From contig JABABI010000001.1 in assembly GCA_014238335.1 (NCBI GenBank), positions 99,252 through 163,251 on the forward strand: a stretch of DNA of 64,000 nt, in the 5' to 3' direction. Below, piece by piece: positions 41,141 to 51,226 of this stretch. Below the pieces are notes generated by a model, which was not told where the DNA came from, ran no database searches, and was given only the letters and a program-made list of their open reading frames with translations. The first letter of the stretch is position 1; each line of letters opens with the position of its first letter. The stretch is from Fuerstiella sp. (GTDB lineage: Bacteria; Planctomycetota; Planctomycetia; Planctomycetales; Planctomycetaceae). The translations under genes and the position numbers were made by a program.

Positions 41141-42706
41141 TTAAGCCAGCTGATCACTGTCGCGACCTGTCTGGTGTCCATGCACAGATTTGTCTTTCGA
41201 CGAAAAAATCACTCCGATGACCACGACCAGCAGAGTTCCCACAACGATAGCCATCAACGGGTGAAGATAATCCAGGATCGGACTTGCGGCGTTGCAGAGC
41301 GGCGCCATCCAGTCAGGAGGATTCTGGATGTCCGCCAGCACAATGGCGCAGATGGAAGTGATGCCGACGAAGACCCCCAGACCGGATCCAAAGGACCCGG
41401 TCGCGTTGGTAAAGCGAGCCAGCAGGATCAGTCCCAGTGTGCCGCCACTAAGGATTCCCGAGATTTTCCACCAGACATCCAGCATTGATTTGATGTCCAT
41501 CATGGCAAGGGCTGCGGCAATTCCGGCGACGCCGAGTACGACCGTCATGAGTCGCAGAAACCGAAGTTCTGCCGCTGCCGCACGTTTCGCGGTGTCAGCC
41601 GACAGTTCCGTGTTCCTGACAAAAAAACGATTCCTGACATCGCACAACAACAGCGTTGCTGAACTGTTCAATGAGGAATCGACCGTGCTCATGGCAGCAG
41701 CAAGAATCGCAGCGATCAACAGGCCGGCCATCCCCGTAGGCAGTTCAGACATGATGAAATGAGGCAGAACGGAATCTGCGGATGTCCCTTCCGGCAGGTT
41801 ACCGACGGTGCTGTAAAACACGAACAAACCTGTGCCGATGAAAAACAGAACAGCTGAGATTGGCAGGTAGGCCAGAGCTCCCAGCCATACGCTGCGACGA
41901 GCTTCCTGTTCAGAACGAGCCGCAAAGTACCGTTGCACGAAGGTCTGGTCGGCCGCGAAATTCTGCAGGTTGATGAACAATCCAAAGACCAGCGTCATCC
42001 AGAATGTTGAAGTGGAAAAATCAAAGTCCAGGCTTCCCAGTGACAGCTTGTTTTCGACGGGTGTCCGGGCACCTTCGATGATACCGAAAAAGCCGCTGGG
42101 AACTTTCATCAGCAGCAGGACCACACACACCAGCATTCCGCCGATCAAAATGATACTCTGAACAACATCCGTCCAGATGACTGCTTCGATTCCGCCCATC
42201 AGCGTGTAACCAATGACCAGTACTCCCAGGCCGATGATCAGCAGCCACATGGGTACATCGATCAACGCGGTGACCGCCAGTGAAACACCGAATAGAATCG
42301 TTCCGATGCGTCCGATGTGGTACAGCACATTGAACGACGCAGAATACAGTCGCGCCCATGCTCCGAATCTCCGTTCGAGATGTTCGAAGGCCGACAGACT
42401 GCCACACTTGCGAAAGAACGGTACAAAGTAGACCGTCGCGATTAATGCGGCGTACGGTAACGACAGTGCGAAGACGAAGGGATTCCAGTTACCCGAGAAC
42501 GACTTTCCAGGATTCGCGATAAAGCTGATACTGCTGACAAAAGTGCCGATGATAGACAAGCCGACGACCCATCCCGGCAACGAGCCTCCGGCAGAAATGA
42601 ATTCGGTTGCCGTGTGCGTCTTCCGAGACATCACGCAGCCCAGAATTGTGACGGCCGCAAGATAAACTGCAACAACGACAAGATCGGTAGGACTGGCTGT
42701 GGGCAT
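41141..42706 (-). CDS. Sodium:solute symporter (SSS) family transporter
   Basis: Secondary transporter using Na+ to import a small solute, 521 residues from ATG 42706 (AGG 8 nt upstream; an ATG at 42727 is also in frame). About 13 transmembrane helices with SSS landmarks: EFISAGGSLPGWVVGLSIIG, TFVSSISFIANPG, GYTLMGGIEAVIWTDVVQSI (the family GG..avi.TD..Q signature), NFAADQTFVQRYFAARSEQE, AAILAAAMSTVDSSLNSSAT (Na2-site Ser/Thr region). The substrate is not readable, but cotranscription with a nucleoside phosphorylase makes a nucleoside or pentose a reasonable guess; this is inference only. Confidence 0.92.
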   Translation of the reverse strand: MPTASPTDLVVVAVYLAAVTILGCVMSRKTHTATEFISAGGSLPGWVVGLSIIGTFVSSISFIANPGKSFSGNWNPFVFALSLPYAALIATVYFVPFFRKCGSLSAFEHLERRFGAWARLYSASFNVLYHIGRIGTILFGVSLAVTALIDVPMWLLIIGLGVLVIGYTLMGGIEAVIWTDVVQSIILIGGMLVCVVLLLMKVPSGFFGIIEGARTPVENKLSLGSLDFDFSTSTFWMTLVFGLFINLQNFAADQTFVQRYFAARSEQEARRSVWLGALAYLPISAVLFFIGTGLFVFYSTVGNLPEGTSADSVLPHFIMSELPTGMAGLLIAAILAAAMSTVDSSLNSSATLLLCDVRNRFFVRNTELSADTAKRAAAAELRFLRLMTVVLGVAGIAAALAMMDIKSMLDVWWKISGILSGGTLGLILLARFTNATGSFGSGLGVFVGITSICAIVLADIQNPPDWMAPLCNAASPILDYLHPLMAIVVGTLLVVVIGVIFSSKDKSVHGHQTGRDSDQLA

Positions 42707-43184
42707 TGAATAACCTGGTCGGGACATGGGCGTCTGATTTTCAGACCATGACGGATCAGCATCCGCATGCTAACGACTGACACGAACTCAGCCAATACGA
42801 TCAGGAAAGTAGCAGCACGCGTTGTCTTGGACTCGGTGATGAACACCCCTTGTACCTGGCAATTCGCCGCGACTCCGTCGGAACTGAATGCCTCGTTTCG
42901 AAGCACAGTTGACTGTGCAGTCTGAGCGACTTTGTCAGACCGGCGGGAACATGGCGATCATGAGGAATATCAGGTCCGATTGTACGGATTGGTCCACGTG
43001 TGTTGGATGCCTGATCTGAAATTTCATACAGTGAACCGGCACGGAACGCTGTAAAGGAACTAGACTTGCAACGTACGTTTCCCTAAGCCCACACCACTCC
43101 TGTTGCCAGGTGTACGTGGCCTGATTTTCTCAAGCTGGTTTGGTTTTCGTGTCTCAAGCCTCTGTCGGCCAACAGACTTCCACA
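42707..43184. other. Intergenic region between divergent transporter and HD-GGDEF genes
   Basis: About 480 bases. The HD-GGDEF frame is open back to 43140. No ORF with protein-like features, RNA or repeat is seen in the rest. Confidence 0.45.
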
Positions 43185-45308
43185 ATGTATTGTCAGCTGA
43201 CGCCGGCAGTCCCGACGGACACCTGCGCCGTGCTGAATCGTTTGCTTGCATTGTGCGAACATGCTCGAAGCGAACTGGCGTCCAGCAGCAATCGACCACC
43301 AATTCCCCGCGGTGTGATCACGATGCTGCTGCGGGCCATGAAGGTTCGCGATCCGGCGATCATCCTTCACGGGCAGCGAATTTCAGCGATTGCTCGTGGT
43401 CTTTCAGAACTCATGGGCTGGGAAGATACGCAACGTGCCGAACTTGAACTCGCAGCACTGGTGCATGATCTTGGCAAAATCGGTGTGCCCGAACATATTC
43501 TGAAGAAGCCGGGGAAGCTAAGCAGCGAAGAATACGATTTTGTCACGTTGTACCATCATGCTGCCATCAACCTGCTGCAGGCACTGCATGTCGATCATAA
43601 TCTGGTAACGTTACTGACGCTGTTGCACAACAATTTTGACGGGGCGGGTGTGGAAGCGAAGGGCAGCGGTGTTTCGCAGGAACTGCCCCTTGGCCCGCGC
43701 ATTCTGGCGGTTGCTGATGCGTACGATTCTCTCAGCTCGCCGAAGCCGTATCGCCGAGGTATGACGCACGAAGAAGTCATCAAGATTCTGAATGAACAGT
43801 CAGGAAGTCGGTATGACGGGAACGTTATTCGTACGCTGAATCGATGGTATCAGAGCGACGGTGATGTCCTGTTTGCACTGGGTGACCCCTTTGGCAGCCC
43901 GGACGAACCGATCCGAATTGAGGATGACGAATGTACGGAAGTCGTGGTCCTGACGCAGATTCTTCACGTGCTGTATCAGTTTCAGACGCTCTACGACGGC
44001 TATTTTCTGCTGGATGCAAGTGGCAATTACTGCATCTGGTCCGAAGGCATGGAAGAACTTTCCGGCAAGTGTCTGCGGGACGTTGCTGGTCGAGCCTGGC
44101 TGGCGTCAGATGTTCGGCTGTCCCCGATCACACAGACGGTGAAAAAAGGCCTTGAGCCGTCTGAGGAGATTGTTCCACAGGTTCTGCGGAACGGGCGGCC
44201 CCAGTTTACAAGTCGCGTTTGTGACGTTGGTGAGAACAGGCAGATCAGTGTCGACGTCTATACGCTGCCGATCACGGACGGTCCGAACAAGGTTACCGGA
44301 CTGGTGCAGTTGTTCCGCTGCAAAGGCGGGGTGCGACGCGAAACACGTGAATACGTGGAACTCAAGCTTGCGGCCACTCGTGATGCGCTAACCGGTGTCG
44401 CCAACCGGGGTCAGCTGGAAACTCAGTTGCGGCATTTGCTGGACGATTTCCACAATCATGAAGGGACGCGCTCACTGAGTACTATTTTTCTGGACGTTGA
44501 CAAGTTCAAGAGTGTTAACGATACCTATGGTCACAAGGCCGGAGACCAGGTGCTGGTGGATCTGACGCGACTTCTGCAGCACGAAACTTATTCCGGCGAG
44601 ATTATTGCCCGCTACGGTGGCGAAGAATTTGTCGTGCTGTGCCCCGACACTGATTTGAAATCTGGTGTTCGTCGTGCTGAGCGGTTGCGGGATGCAATCG
44701 CAAAAAGTTCCGTCGGCGGCATCAGCAGCCTGAACATCACATCATCCTTTGGTGTGTCCGTCGCTCGCCTTGGTGACAGTGTTCAGACGCTGCTGGAACG
44801 GGCTGACAGCTGTCTCTATCGAGCGAAGGAAACCGGCCGAAACCGTACCTGCTGGGAGGATCAGGACAAAGAGGCCCAGGCAGAACTGGAACGCGAGATC
44901 CTGAACGAGGGGCAGGAATCAAAGATAACCACAGTGGACGGTGTTCGGCAGTTTGTCGACGAGGTCCGGATGTCAACATCGCTCGAACTGACGGCCATGA
45001 AGCTTAACGCTTATATCGCCGCCTCCAATGTCAAAGTCACGAAGCAGGAACATGGGCATCTGAAGATGCGATCCGGTTCGGTAGGCTTTACCAAACGCTG
45101 GGGCAGCACGGCGGAACGACAAGCTGTTGAGATCGACGTGAAATTTGAAACGACGCGCGAGACGGATTCAAGAACCGGTGAATCCAAGACCAAACGCCAC
45201 ATCGCGGTGACCATGAGTCCCATCGGTCGAGTGCGCAACGACGCCATACTTGAACTTCGTTGTGAGCAGATCATGCTGCAGCTGCGTTCTTATCTGCTGG
45301 GTGACTGA
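43185..45308 (+). CDS. Diguanylate cyclase with degenerate HD-GYP, PAS-like and novel C-terminal domains
   Basis: About 707 residues, cytoplasmic (no membrane helix). Residues about 65-225: HD-GYP fold with VHDLGKIGVPEHILKKPGKL (HD at 94-95) but the second motif reads LHNNFDGAGVE instead of HHExxDGxGYP, so c-di-GMP hydrolysis is doubtful. About 265-385: PAS-like sensor (YDGYFLLDASGNYCIWSEGM). About 395-560: GGDEF domain with DALTGVANRGQLE, FLDVDKFKSVNDTYGHKAGD and active-site GGEEF at 478-482. The product-inhibition I-site (RxxD) is missing (YSGE). A further 125 residues (about 581-707), rich in charged strands (TAMKLNAYIAASNVKV, HIAVTMSPIGR), match no domain I know. ATG 43185 is a choice; GTG 43149 and TTG 43140 are in frame. 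Confidence 0.85.
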   Translation: MYCQLTPAVPTDTCAVLNRLLALCEHARSELASSSNRPPIPRGVITMLLRAMKVRDPAIILHGQRISAIARGLSELMGWEDTQRAELELAALVHDLGKIGVPEHILKKPGKLSSEEYDFVTLYHHAAINLLQALHVDHNLVTLLTLLHNNFDGAGVEAKGSGVSQELPLGPRILAVADAYDSLSSPKPYRRGMTHEEVIKILNEQSGSRYDGNVIRTLNRWYQSDGDVLFALGDPFGSPDEPIRIEDDECTEVVVLTQILHVLYQFQTLYDGYFLLDASGNYCIWSEGMEELSGKCLRDVAGRAWLASDVRLSPITQTVKKGLEPSEEIVPQVLRNGRPQFTSRVCDVGENRQISVDVYTLPITDGPNKVTGLVQLFRCKGGVRRETREYVELKLAATRDALTGVANRGQLETQLRHLLDDFHNHEGTRSLSTIFLDVDKFKSVNDTYGHKAGDQVLVDLTRLLQHETYSGEIIARYGGEEFVVLCPDTDLKSGVRRAERLRDAIAKSSVGGISSLNITSSFGVSVARLGDSVQTLLERADSCLYRAKETGRNRTCWEDQDKEAQAELEREILNEGQESKITTVDGVRQFVDEVRMSTSLELTAMKLNAYIAASNVKVTKQEHGHLKMRSGSVGFTKRWGSTAERQAVEIDVKFETTRETDSRTGESKTKRHIAVTMSPIGRVRNDAILELRCEQIMLQLRSYLLGD

Positions 45309-45412
45309 TCGACATTGTTCCAAAACCAGCTGTCGGCGGCAGGGACGTATTTCAGTCTGAAAAACTGGCATTCCCATTGGCCAGAATGGGTTACGTGAAC
45401 AAGTAAGCTGTT

Positions 45413-46300
45413 TTATTTCGGTGGATCGGTCCGCGACTCTGACGGTTCGTCAAGGCGTCGACTTAACCAGATTTCGAAGTCACGCTGACGTGACTCAGCG
45501 GCTCCGGGAGTAGGGGCGAACCGCAGAGTCATCTCGTCCAGTTGTTGCGAACTGAACCCTCGTGCACGCCACCAGTTGCTGTCGGTAAAATCAGTGTCCT
45601 CAAGGTGAGTGCCGTAAAAATTAGCCAGCGCGAGGTCTGCTGACTTCAGCACGGCTGCTTCCAGATTTCCACCGCTCAGGTCGGCACCGGTCAGGTCGGC
45701 TTCTGTCAAATCTGTCATGGCCAGGAAGATGTCTCCCATTCTGGCCGCCACGAAATTCGCTTTGTGAGCGTTGGCCTGTTCCAGAGTTGCAGACAGCAGG
45801 TCGGCATTCCGAAAATCCGTTTCGGCCAGCGTGGCTTTGAAGAAGGACGAGTTTCGCAGATTTGATTGTGACAGATCTGCATCGCTCAGATCACAAAGAT
45901 CAAAACCTGTTCGGTTCATGACACCTTCGGACAGGTCTGCGCTGGTGAAGTCACAGGATACAAAACTGGCTGAGTCAAGGTTCGTACCGGACAGGTCTGC
46001 GTCTGCCAGAGTCAGCTTCTTCAGTATTGCGCTTTTCCACTCGGAATTTCCGCTTGCCGCCAGACGAAGAAAATAATCCGTGCGTGCTTCGGCCGTAATG
46101 CCCGGATGGCTCAATGCCCAGAATGCCTGCTGCTGGCTGTCCCGGGAAATATGCCGTATTTGCGAAGACAGCAGAAACAGATTCGCCGTGAGCACAGCAA
46201 TTGCGCTGAACGAGGCGATCCACAGAAACGCCCTCACCTTTCCTGCATGTCCGGGCGATGACGCTGACGAGTCCTGATCGGTGATTGGGCTGATCCCCAT
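45413..46300 (-). CDS. Membrane-anchored pentapeptide-repeat protein
   Basis: 295 residues. One N-terminal transmembrane helix (FLWIASFSAIAVLTANLFLL, about 25-45) is followed by a helical stretch and then about 25 A(D/N)LXX pentapeptides from residue 95 to 240 (LADADLSGTNLDSASF, LTEADLTGADLSGGNLEAAV and others), which form a right-handed quadrilateral beta-helix. A C-terminal helical cap ends the protein. The orientation puts the repeat domain outside the cytoplasm if the positively charged KVR before the helix stays inside. Role unknown; it is not of the DNA-mimic Qnr type because it is membrane-anchored. It converges with the HD-GGDEF gene and lies 52 nt downstream of the DUF1549/1553 gene on the same strand. 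Confidence 0.82.
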   Translation of the reverse strand: MGISPITDQDSSASSPGHAGKVRAFLWIASFSAIAVLTANLFLLSSQIRHISRDSQQQAFWALSHPGITAEARTDYFLRLAASGNSEWKSAILKKLTLADADLSGTNLDSASFVSCDFTSADLSEGVMNRTGFDLCDLSDADLSQSNLRNSSFFKATLAETDFRNADLLSATLEQANAHKANFVAARMGDIFLAMTDLTEADLTGADLSGGNLEAAVLKSADLALANFYGTHLEDTDFTDSNWWRARGFSSQQLDEMTLRFAPTPGAAESRQRDFEIWLSRRLDEPSESRTDPPK

Positions 46301-46352
46301 GATGGCTGTTCGAGACGGTAGTATGCGGAAGAAGGACTAATAAAAGCGGGTT

Positions 46353-48695
46353 TCAACTTCGTGTCAAAAACTCATCCAGATTGAGGATGACACGTGTCAC
46401 AGCTACCCATGCCGCATTCTCCACGGCAGTAACGCCTTTTGCGGCATGCGGTCCAATCAAAGCCGTTGCTCCTTCCGCATCTTTGGAAAAGTGTTCGCGT
46501 GAGGCTGCCAGCAACGTAAGGATTGTTGCCATTTCCGACTGACTTGGCGCACGTCCTGTCGTGATCTGAACAGCATTGGTGATTCGGTTTTCATCCGTAT
46601 CTGACGAAACCGACTGCAGCAGCAGACGCACTGCAAATGCCTGGGCGGCTTCGTGAAACACTTCGTTGTGCATCGTCGCCAGCGCCTGCAACGGATTGTT
46701 GGAGCGATCGCGCTGTGCTCTGGTCAGGCTGCTGTCAGGACAGTCGAAGGTGCTCAGGTTTGGATCGATTGCCGTACGGCGAAAAAATGTATACAGCCCG
46801 CGTCGGAAACGGTCCTCGCCCGTCGAAACTTTGTACTTGTTACTGCCCGCATATGTCTGCTGAGCCACGATTGCCGGCAACGGCGGAAAAACACTCTTCC
46901 CGCCAACTGTGGTACTTAACAGTTCCGCGGCTTGCAGGCTGATGTCGCGAACAATTTCCGCTTCCACGCGAAATCGGTTTTGTCGTGCGAACAAACGATT
47001 GTGGGGATCGATATTCATCAAATCAGCGCGGGTCACTGACGACAGCTGATATGTCTGCGACGACACAATAAATCGAATCAGTTTCTTTCGACTCCAGCCT
47101 GCGTCATCCATGAACCAGCGGGCCAGGTAGTCGAGCAATTCCGGATGAGATGGAACCGACCCCCGTGACCCGAATTCCTGTGGTTGATCGGCGAGCGGCT
47201 GACCAAACAGGTGCATCCAGACCTTGTTGACCGTCACTCGAGCCGTCACTGGATTTTGTGAACTGACAAGCCAGTTGGCCAGATCCAGCCGTGTCGGCAC
47301 CGAGTCACCAACTTTGATACTGCCGAATGCAACAGGAATGTTGGCGACAACCATGCCCTGATCAACCAGTGGCCGCTGGAAATCGCCGCGCGTAAAAATA
47401 TAGGTCGGTCGCCGCTCATTTGACCGTTCAGTCATGTGTCGCGTGAAGCCCTTACTGCTGTCGTAAGATCGCAACTGACTGAGTTTGCTTTGAGTGGTGT
47501 CGCTGTAGTTTTTGTCAGACACCTGCTTCTTTAGCAAGCCGGCAAGTTCCTTCACCTTCTTATCGCGTTCTTCTCGCAGTTTGTCGGCGTCTTTGGGTTC
47601 TTTGCCCAGGAAGTCGGCGGCAAAGTCGGTGTTATTGAAGAATGCATACAGTCGGTAGAAGTCTTTCTGAAAGAACGAATCGTACGGGTGGTCATGACAC
47701 TGACAGCAGCCGACGGACGAACCCATCCACACGGAACCAAGTGTACCCACGCGGTCGATCACTCGCTTCGTGCGGTCTTCTTCAGAGTCCACTCCTCCTT
47801 CGAGGTTGAACTGCGTCTGCAGATGAAACTTGGTGGCAATCAGGTCGTCCTGCGACGGGTCGGGCAACAGATCGCCGGCCAGCTGTTTTCGAGTGAAGTC
47901 GTCGAACGGCATGTCTTCGTTGATGGCTCTGATAACCCAGTCACGAAACTGCCAGGCGTCACTCTTGACCGAGTCTTTTTCGTAACCTTCGGAATCGGCG
48001 AACCGAGCTTCATCAAGCCAGTGCCGTGCCCAGCGTTCGCCGAAGTGCGGCACAGCAAGGTAGCTGTCGATGATGGTTGTCAGGGCGGGCGAGTTCCCCG
48101 GGAAGGGGGTACTTGAATCGTGCAGATGCCTGAGTGCCTCGACATTCGGCAGCAGACCGGTCAGATCCAGCGACAATCGACGAACAAGCGTCAACGCATC
48201 TGCAGGTGGCGATGGTCTGATGTCCTGCTCCTTCAGCTTTCTGCTGACAAACCAGTCAACCGGATGCTGCCCCTTGAATGAGTCGGCGTTGGGTAATGGC
48301 GGCACGGCATCGTACGCCCAGTGCGACGGCCAGTCAGCGCCTTCTTCGATCCACTTTTTCAGCAAAGATGTTTCGGCTGGACTCAGTCTGTCGTGACCTT
48401 CGGGAGGCATACGAGAATCAGAATCTTTCGCACTCACGCGTCTGAATAATTCACTGCCGGCCGCATCTCCTGGCACAACGGCAACCGTTCCCGAATCCGT
48501 TTTCGTCAGCAGGAGTCCGCGGCTGATAACGCTGAAGCCACCGTTCTTTTTGACGCCTCCATGACACCCTGCACAGTGATTGTTCAGGATTGGCCGAATG
48601 TCGCGGTCAAAGTCGGTCTTGTCAGCCAGCGTGCAACGCGCATTCACGGCCAACAGTAGAATAACGTGCAAAAGCACAACAGATATTCGCGACAT
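46353..48695 (-). CDS. Planctomycete cytochrome protein with DUF1549 and DUF1553
   Basis: 780 residues from ATG 48695, which starts a Sec signal peptide (ISVVLLHVILLLAVNA). A planctomycete-type cytochrome c domain (PSCyt1) has the heme motif C41-A-G-C-H45 and the distal RMPPEGHDRLSPAE segment. DUF1549 follows (about 140-360; LVRRLSLDLTGLLPN, WARHWLDEARFADSEGYEKD, CCQCHDHPYDSF with a second CxxCH-type site). DUF1553 occupies about 440-700 (TRLDLANWLVSSQNPVTARV, NKVWMHLFG, RRGLYTFFRRTAIDP, FDCPDSS, NNPLQALATMHNEVF). These proteins are exported and usually encoded beside a DUF1501 protein; here the downstream gene is a pentapeptide-repeat protein and no DUF1501 gene is present. Molecular function is not established; redox-linked carbohydrate degradation is a common guess. 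Confidence 0.92.
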   Translation of the reverse strand: MSRISVVLLHVILLLAVNARCTLADKTDFDRDIRPILNNHCAGCHGGVKKNGGFSVISRGLLLTKTDSGTVAVVPGDAAGSELFRRVSAKDSDSRMPPEGHDRLSPAETSLLKKWIEEGADWPSHWAYDAVPPLPNADSFKGQHPVDWFVSRKLKEQDIRPSPPADALTLVRRLSLDLTGLLPNVEALRHLHDSSTPFPGNSPALTTIIDSYLAVPHFGERWARHWLDEARFADSEGYEKDSVKSDAWQFRDWVIRAINEDMPFDDFTRKQLAGDLLPDPSQDDLIATKFHLQTQFNLEGGVDSEEDRTKRVIDRVGTLGSVWMGSSVGCCQCHDHPYDSFFQKDFYRLYAFFNNTDFAADFLGKEPKDADKLREERDKKVKELAGLLKKQVSDKNYSDTTQSKLSQLRSYDSSKGFTRHMTERSNERRPTYIFTRGDFQRPLVDQGMVVANIPVAFGSIKVGDSVPTRLDLANWLVSSQNPVTARVTVNKVWMHLFGQPLADQPQEFGSRGSVPSHPELLDYLARWFMDDAGWSRKKLIRFIVSSQTYQLSSVTRADLMNIDPHNRLFARQNRFRVEAEIVRDISLQAAELLSTTVGGKSVFPPLPAIVAQQTYAGSNKYKVSTGEDRFRRGLYTFFRRTAIDPNLSTFDCPDSSLTRAQRDRSNNPLQALATMHNEVFHEAAQAFAVRLLLQSVSSDTDENRITNAVQITTGRAPSQSEMATILTLLAASREHFSKDAEGATALIGPHAAKGVTAVENAAWVAVTRVILNLDEFLTRS

Positions 48696-48815
48696 GTCCG
48701 GGCAACCTGCGTGAACGATCATCAGTCAAACGCTCACCATGCTACTCAAAAGCGCATCTGACTACAAAGACGCTCATGACAAATGCGACAGCGCAGGCGT
48801 TCGCTGTGCGTTCCG

Positions 48816-49250
48816 TCATGCCTGCGTCTCTTCTCCCGTCGGGGCTGTGGACGTCTGTTCCGGCTTGAGCTTGTCCAGAATCCCATTCACAAACGCCGCT
48901 GAATTCTCGGTCCCGAACGCACGAGCCAGTTCGATCGCCTCGTTCAGTGCGACGGCGGCCGGCGTGCCCAGTTGCTGCATTTCGAACAGTCCCGCGCGAA
49001 TCGTATTACGATCAGTCGGGGCCATGCGATCGATTCGCCAATTCTGCGCTACGTTGGTGATTTGCCGATCCAGCTCGTCCTGACTTTCGCGTACACCGGT
49101 AATCAGCCGCCAGGCAAATTCGATCAGTTCTTCGTTTCCCAGATCCAGTTCCACGGTGGCACGAACTGTCTGCAGATCGGCATCGGAATTCTGGTCCAGC
49201 AGATACAACATCTGAAGGGCACACTTGCGGGCATCAGATCGGCGAGGCAT
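48816..49250 (-). CDS. nusB: Transcription antitermination factor NusB
   Basis: Forms the NusB-NusE (S10) complex that binds boxA RNA and supports antitermination of rRNA transcription. 144 residues: N-terminal RRSDARKCALQMLYLLDQ, central IEFAWRLITGVRESQDELD and C-terminal WRIDRMAPTDRNTIRAGLFE followed by ALNEAIELARAFGTENSAAF then VNGILDKL, all diagnostic. A short acidic tail is extra. The ATG is 3 nt after the ribH stop; ribH-nusB is a widespread gene pair. Confidence 0.96.
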   Translation of the reverse strand: MPRRSDARKCALQMLYLLDQNSDADLQTVRATVELDLGNEELIEFAWRLITGVRESQDELDRQITNVAQNWRIDRMAPTDRNTIRAGLFEMQQLGTPAAVALNEAIELARAFGTENSAAFVNGILDKLKPEQTSTAPTGEETQA

Positions 49251-49253
49251 GGA

Positions 49254-49718
49254 CTAAAACTTCTTTAACAGATTGATCATCTCAATGGCCGCAAGCGCAG
49301 CCTCAACTCCTTTGTTGCCAACCTTGCCCCCGGCACGGTCAAGGGCCTGATCCATCGACTCGCATGTGATTACGCCGAACGTCACAGGAACGCCGGTATC
49401 CCTGGACACGCTCATGATTCCGGCGGCAACCTGACTATTGATGTATTCGTGATGTGTGGTGGATCCCTGAATGACCGCTCCCAGACAGATGACCGCCGCG
49501 TATTTGCCGCTTGAGGCCAGATTCTGAGCTGCCAGTGGAATTTCAAACGAGCCAGGCACAGAAACGATGTCAATTTTGTCTGCGTTACCGCCGTGACGCG
49601 TGATGGATTCAGTCGCGCCGTCGACAAGTCGGCCTGTGATCAGGTCGTTGAAACGCGACACCACAATGGCGATGCTGACATCGGGACAGATAAGATCACC
49701 TTGAATTTTGGTGGGCAT
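49254..49718 (-). CDS. ribH: 6,7-dimethyl-8-ribityllumazine synthase
   Basis: Condenses the RibA/RibD-derived pyrimidine with the RibB product to form lumazine, the penultimate riboflavin step; assembles as pentamers or icosahedra. 154 residues with [53 protein letters not shown] (catalytic His pair region) and [20 protein letters not shown] followed by [13 protein letters not shown]. It sits between rho and nusB with gaps of 11 and 3 nt. Another riboflavin gene, ribD, is at the right edge of the window, unlinked. Confidence 0.97.
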   Translation of the reverse strand: MPTKIQGDLICPDVSIAIVVSRFNDLITGRLVDGATESITRHGGNADKIDIVSVPGSFEIPLAAQNLASSGKYAAVICLGAVIQGSTTHHEYINSQVAAGIMSVSRDTGVPVTFGVITCESMDQALDRAGGKVGNKGVEAALAAIEMINLLKKF

Positions 49719-49729
49719 GTGATTTCTAT

Positions 49730-51118
49730 TCAGTTCAAATTCATGCTGATCAGAAATTCTTCGTTGGACTTTGTCCGTTGCATTCGGTTGACCAGAAGTT
49801 CCATGGCTTCAACGGGATTCATGTCGTTCAAGGCGCGTCGCAGCACCCAGACAAGTTTCAATTCATCTTCGGTCATCAATAATTCTTCACGCCGAGTTCC
49901 TGAGCGGTTGACATCGATTGCCGGCCAGATTCGTTTTTCGACCATTCGGCGGTCAAGATGAAGTTCTGTGTTACCTGTTCCCTTGAATTCTTCAAAAATG
50001 ACTTCATCCATCCGGCTGCCGGTATCGACAAGGGCGGTCGCAATGATGGTCAGGCTGCCACCTTCTTCCACACACCGAGCCGCACCGAAGAAGCGTTTTG
50101 GATTCTGCAGAGCATTCGCGTCAACACCGCCGGAAAGAATCTTGCCGGAGTTTGGTATTTCCGTATTCCATGCGCGCGCCAGTCTGGTAATCGAATCAAG
50201 AAAGATGATTACGTCGTGACCATACTCGACCATCCGCTTGGCCTTTTCGATCACCATTTCGGACACTTGAATGTGTCGCGACGAAGGTTCATCGAACGTA
50301 CTGCTGACGACTTCGCAATTGTCGCTCTTCAGCTTGCGTTCCATGTCCGTGACTTCTTCCGGACGCTCGTCGATCAGTAGGACAATCACGTATGAATCCG
50401 GATGGTTCTGGCGCACGGCGTCGGCCATCTGCTGCAGCAATATGGTCTTTCCGGCTCGTGGTGGCGACACGATCAGGCCGCGCTGTCCCAGGCCGATCGG
50501 GGCAATTAGATCGACCACTCGCGTGCTGAGGTGCGGTGCGTTGTCAGCAAGCCGCAGTCGCTGCTTCGGATGCAATGGCGTCAGGTCGTCAAAGAATACC
50601 TTCGCTGTCAGCAGATTCGGATCCTGACCGTTGATCGCTTCGACTCGCAACAGCGCAAAATAACGCTCGTTCTCCTTGGGCGGACGAATCTGTCCCGCTA
50701 CTGTCGCGCCGGTACGCAGACCAAAACGTCGAATCTGACTGGGACTCACGTAAATGTCGTCCGGGCATGGCAGATAGTGATAATCGGGACTGCGGAGAAA
50801 CCCGAAACCGTCCGGCAGAATCTCCAGCGTGCCTTCACCGAACATCAGCCCGCTCATCCGAGTACGTTCTTTCAGAATCCTGAAGATCAGGTCCTGTTTC
50901 TTCAGTCCATTGAACTCAGTCAGTTTCTCGCGTTCTGCAATCTCCAGCAATTCCGTCATTGGCATTCGCTGCAAATCTGCGATATTGAAATCAGCAACTT
51001 TGGACGGTGCAAATGCCGTTGAGGCAGAATTCGACGTGTCATCGCCGACGTTCGCCAAACGCACTGTGTCGGAGTGACTGGCTGTTGGCGGGCGGTCGCC
51101 TGAAGATGGAGAAGTCAT
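49730..51118 (-). CDS. rho: Transcription termination factor Rho
   Basis: Hexameric RNA helicase that ends transcripts. 462 residues with a 40-residue polar N-terminal extension. Rho-N helical domain ([20 protein letters not shown]), cold-shock-like RNA-binding domain ([39 protein letters not shown]), then the ATPase domain with P-loop [37 protein letters not shown]-type Walker B ([20 protein letters not shown]), Q-loop and R-loop [26 protein letters not shown] lies 12 nt before the ATG. It is preceded by coaE (122 nt) and followed by ribH and nusB. A TATAAT-containing palindrome just after coaE could give rho its own promoter. Confidence 0.98.
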   Translation of the reverse strand: MTSPSSGDRPPTASHSDTVRLANVGDDTSNSASTAFAPSKVADFNIADLQRMPMTELLEIAEREKLTEFNGLKKQDLIFRILKERTRMSGLMFGEGTLEILPDGFGFLRSPDYHYLPCPDDIYVSPSQIRRFGLRTGATVAGQIRPPKENERYFALLRVEAINGQDPNLLTAKVFFDDLTPLHPKQRLRLADNAPHLSTRVVDLIAPIGLGQRGLIVSPPRAGKTILLQQMADAVRQNHPDSYVIVLLIDERPEEVTDMERKLKSDNCEVVSSTFDEPSSRHIQVSEMVIEKAKRMVEYGHDVIIFLDSITRLARAWNTEIPNSGKILSGGVDANALQNPKRFFGAARCVEEGGSLTIIATALVDTGSRMDEVIFEEFKGTGNTELHLDRRMVEKRIWPAIDVNRSGTRREELLMTEDELKLVWVLRRALNDMNPVEAMELLVNRMQRTKSNEEFLISMNLN

Positions 51119-51226
51119 AGATGCAACGAGCCTCCTGAAAAGGCTGAACTGAAATACTGAAGACGGGATTGAGCGGGTGCCGGAACGGCAAAGAAATGAA
51201 TCGAGGTGCTGAGCGGGGGGGGAGAC

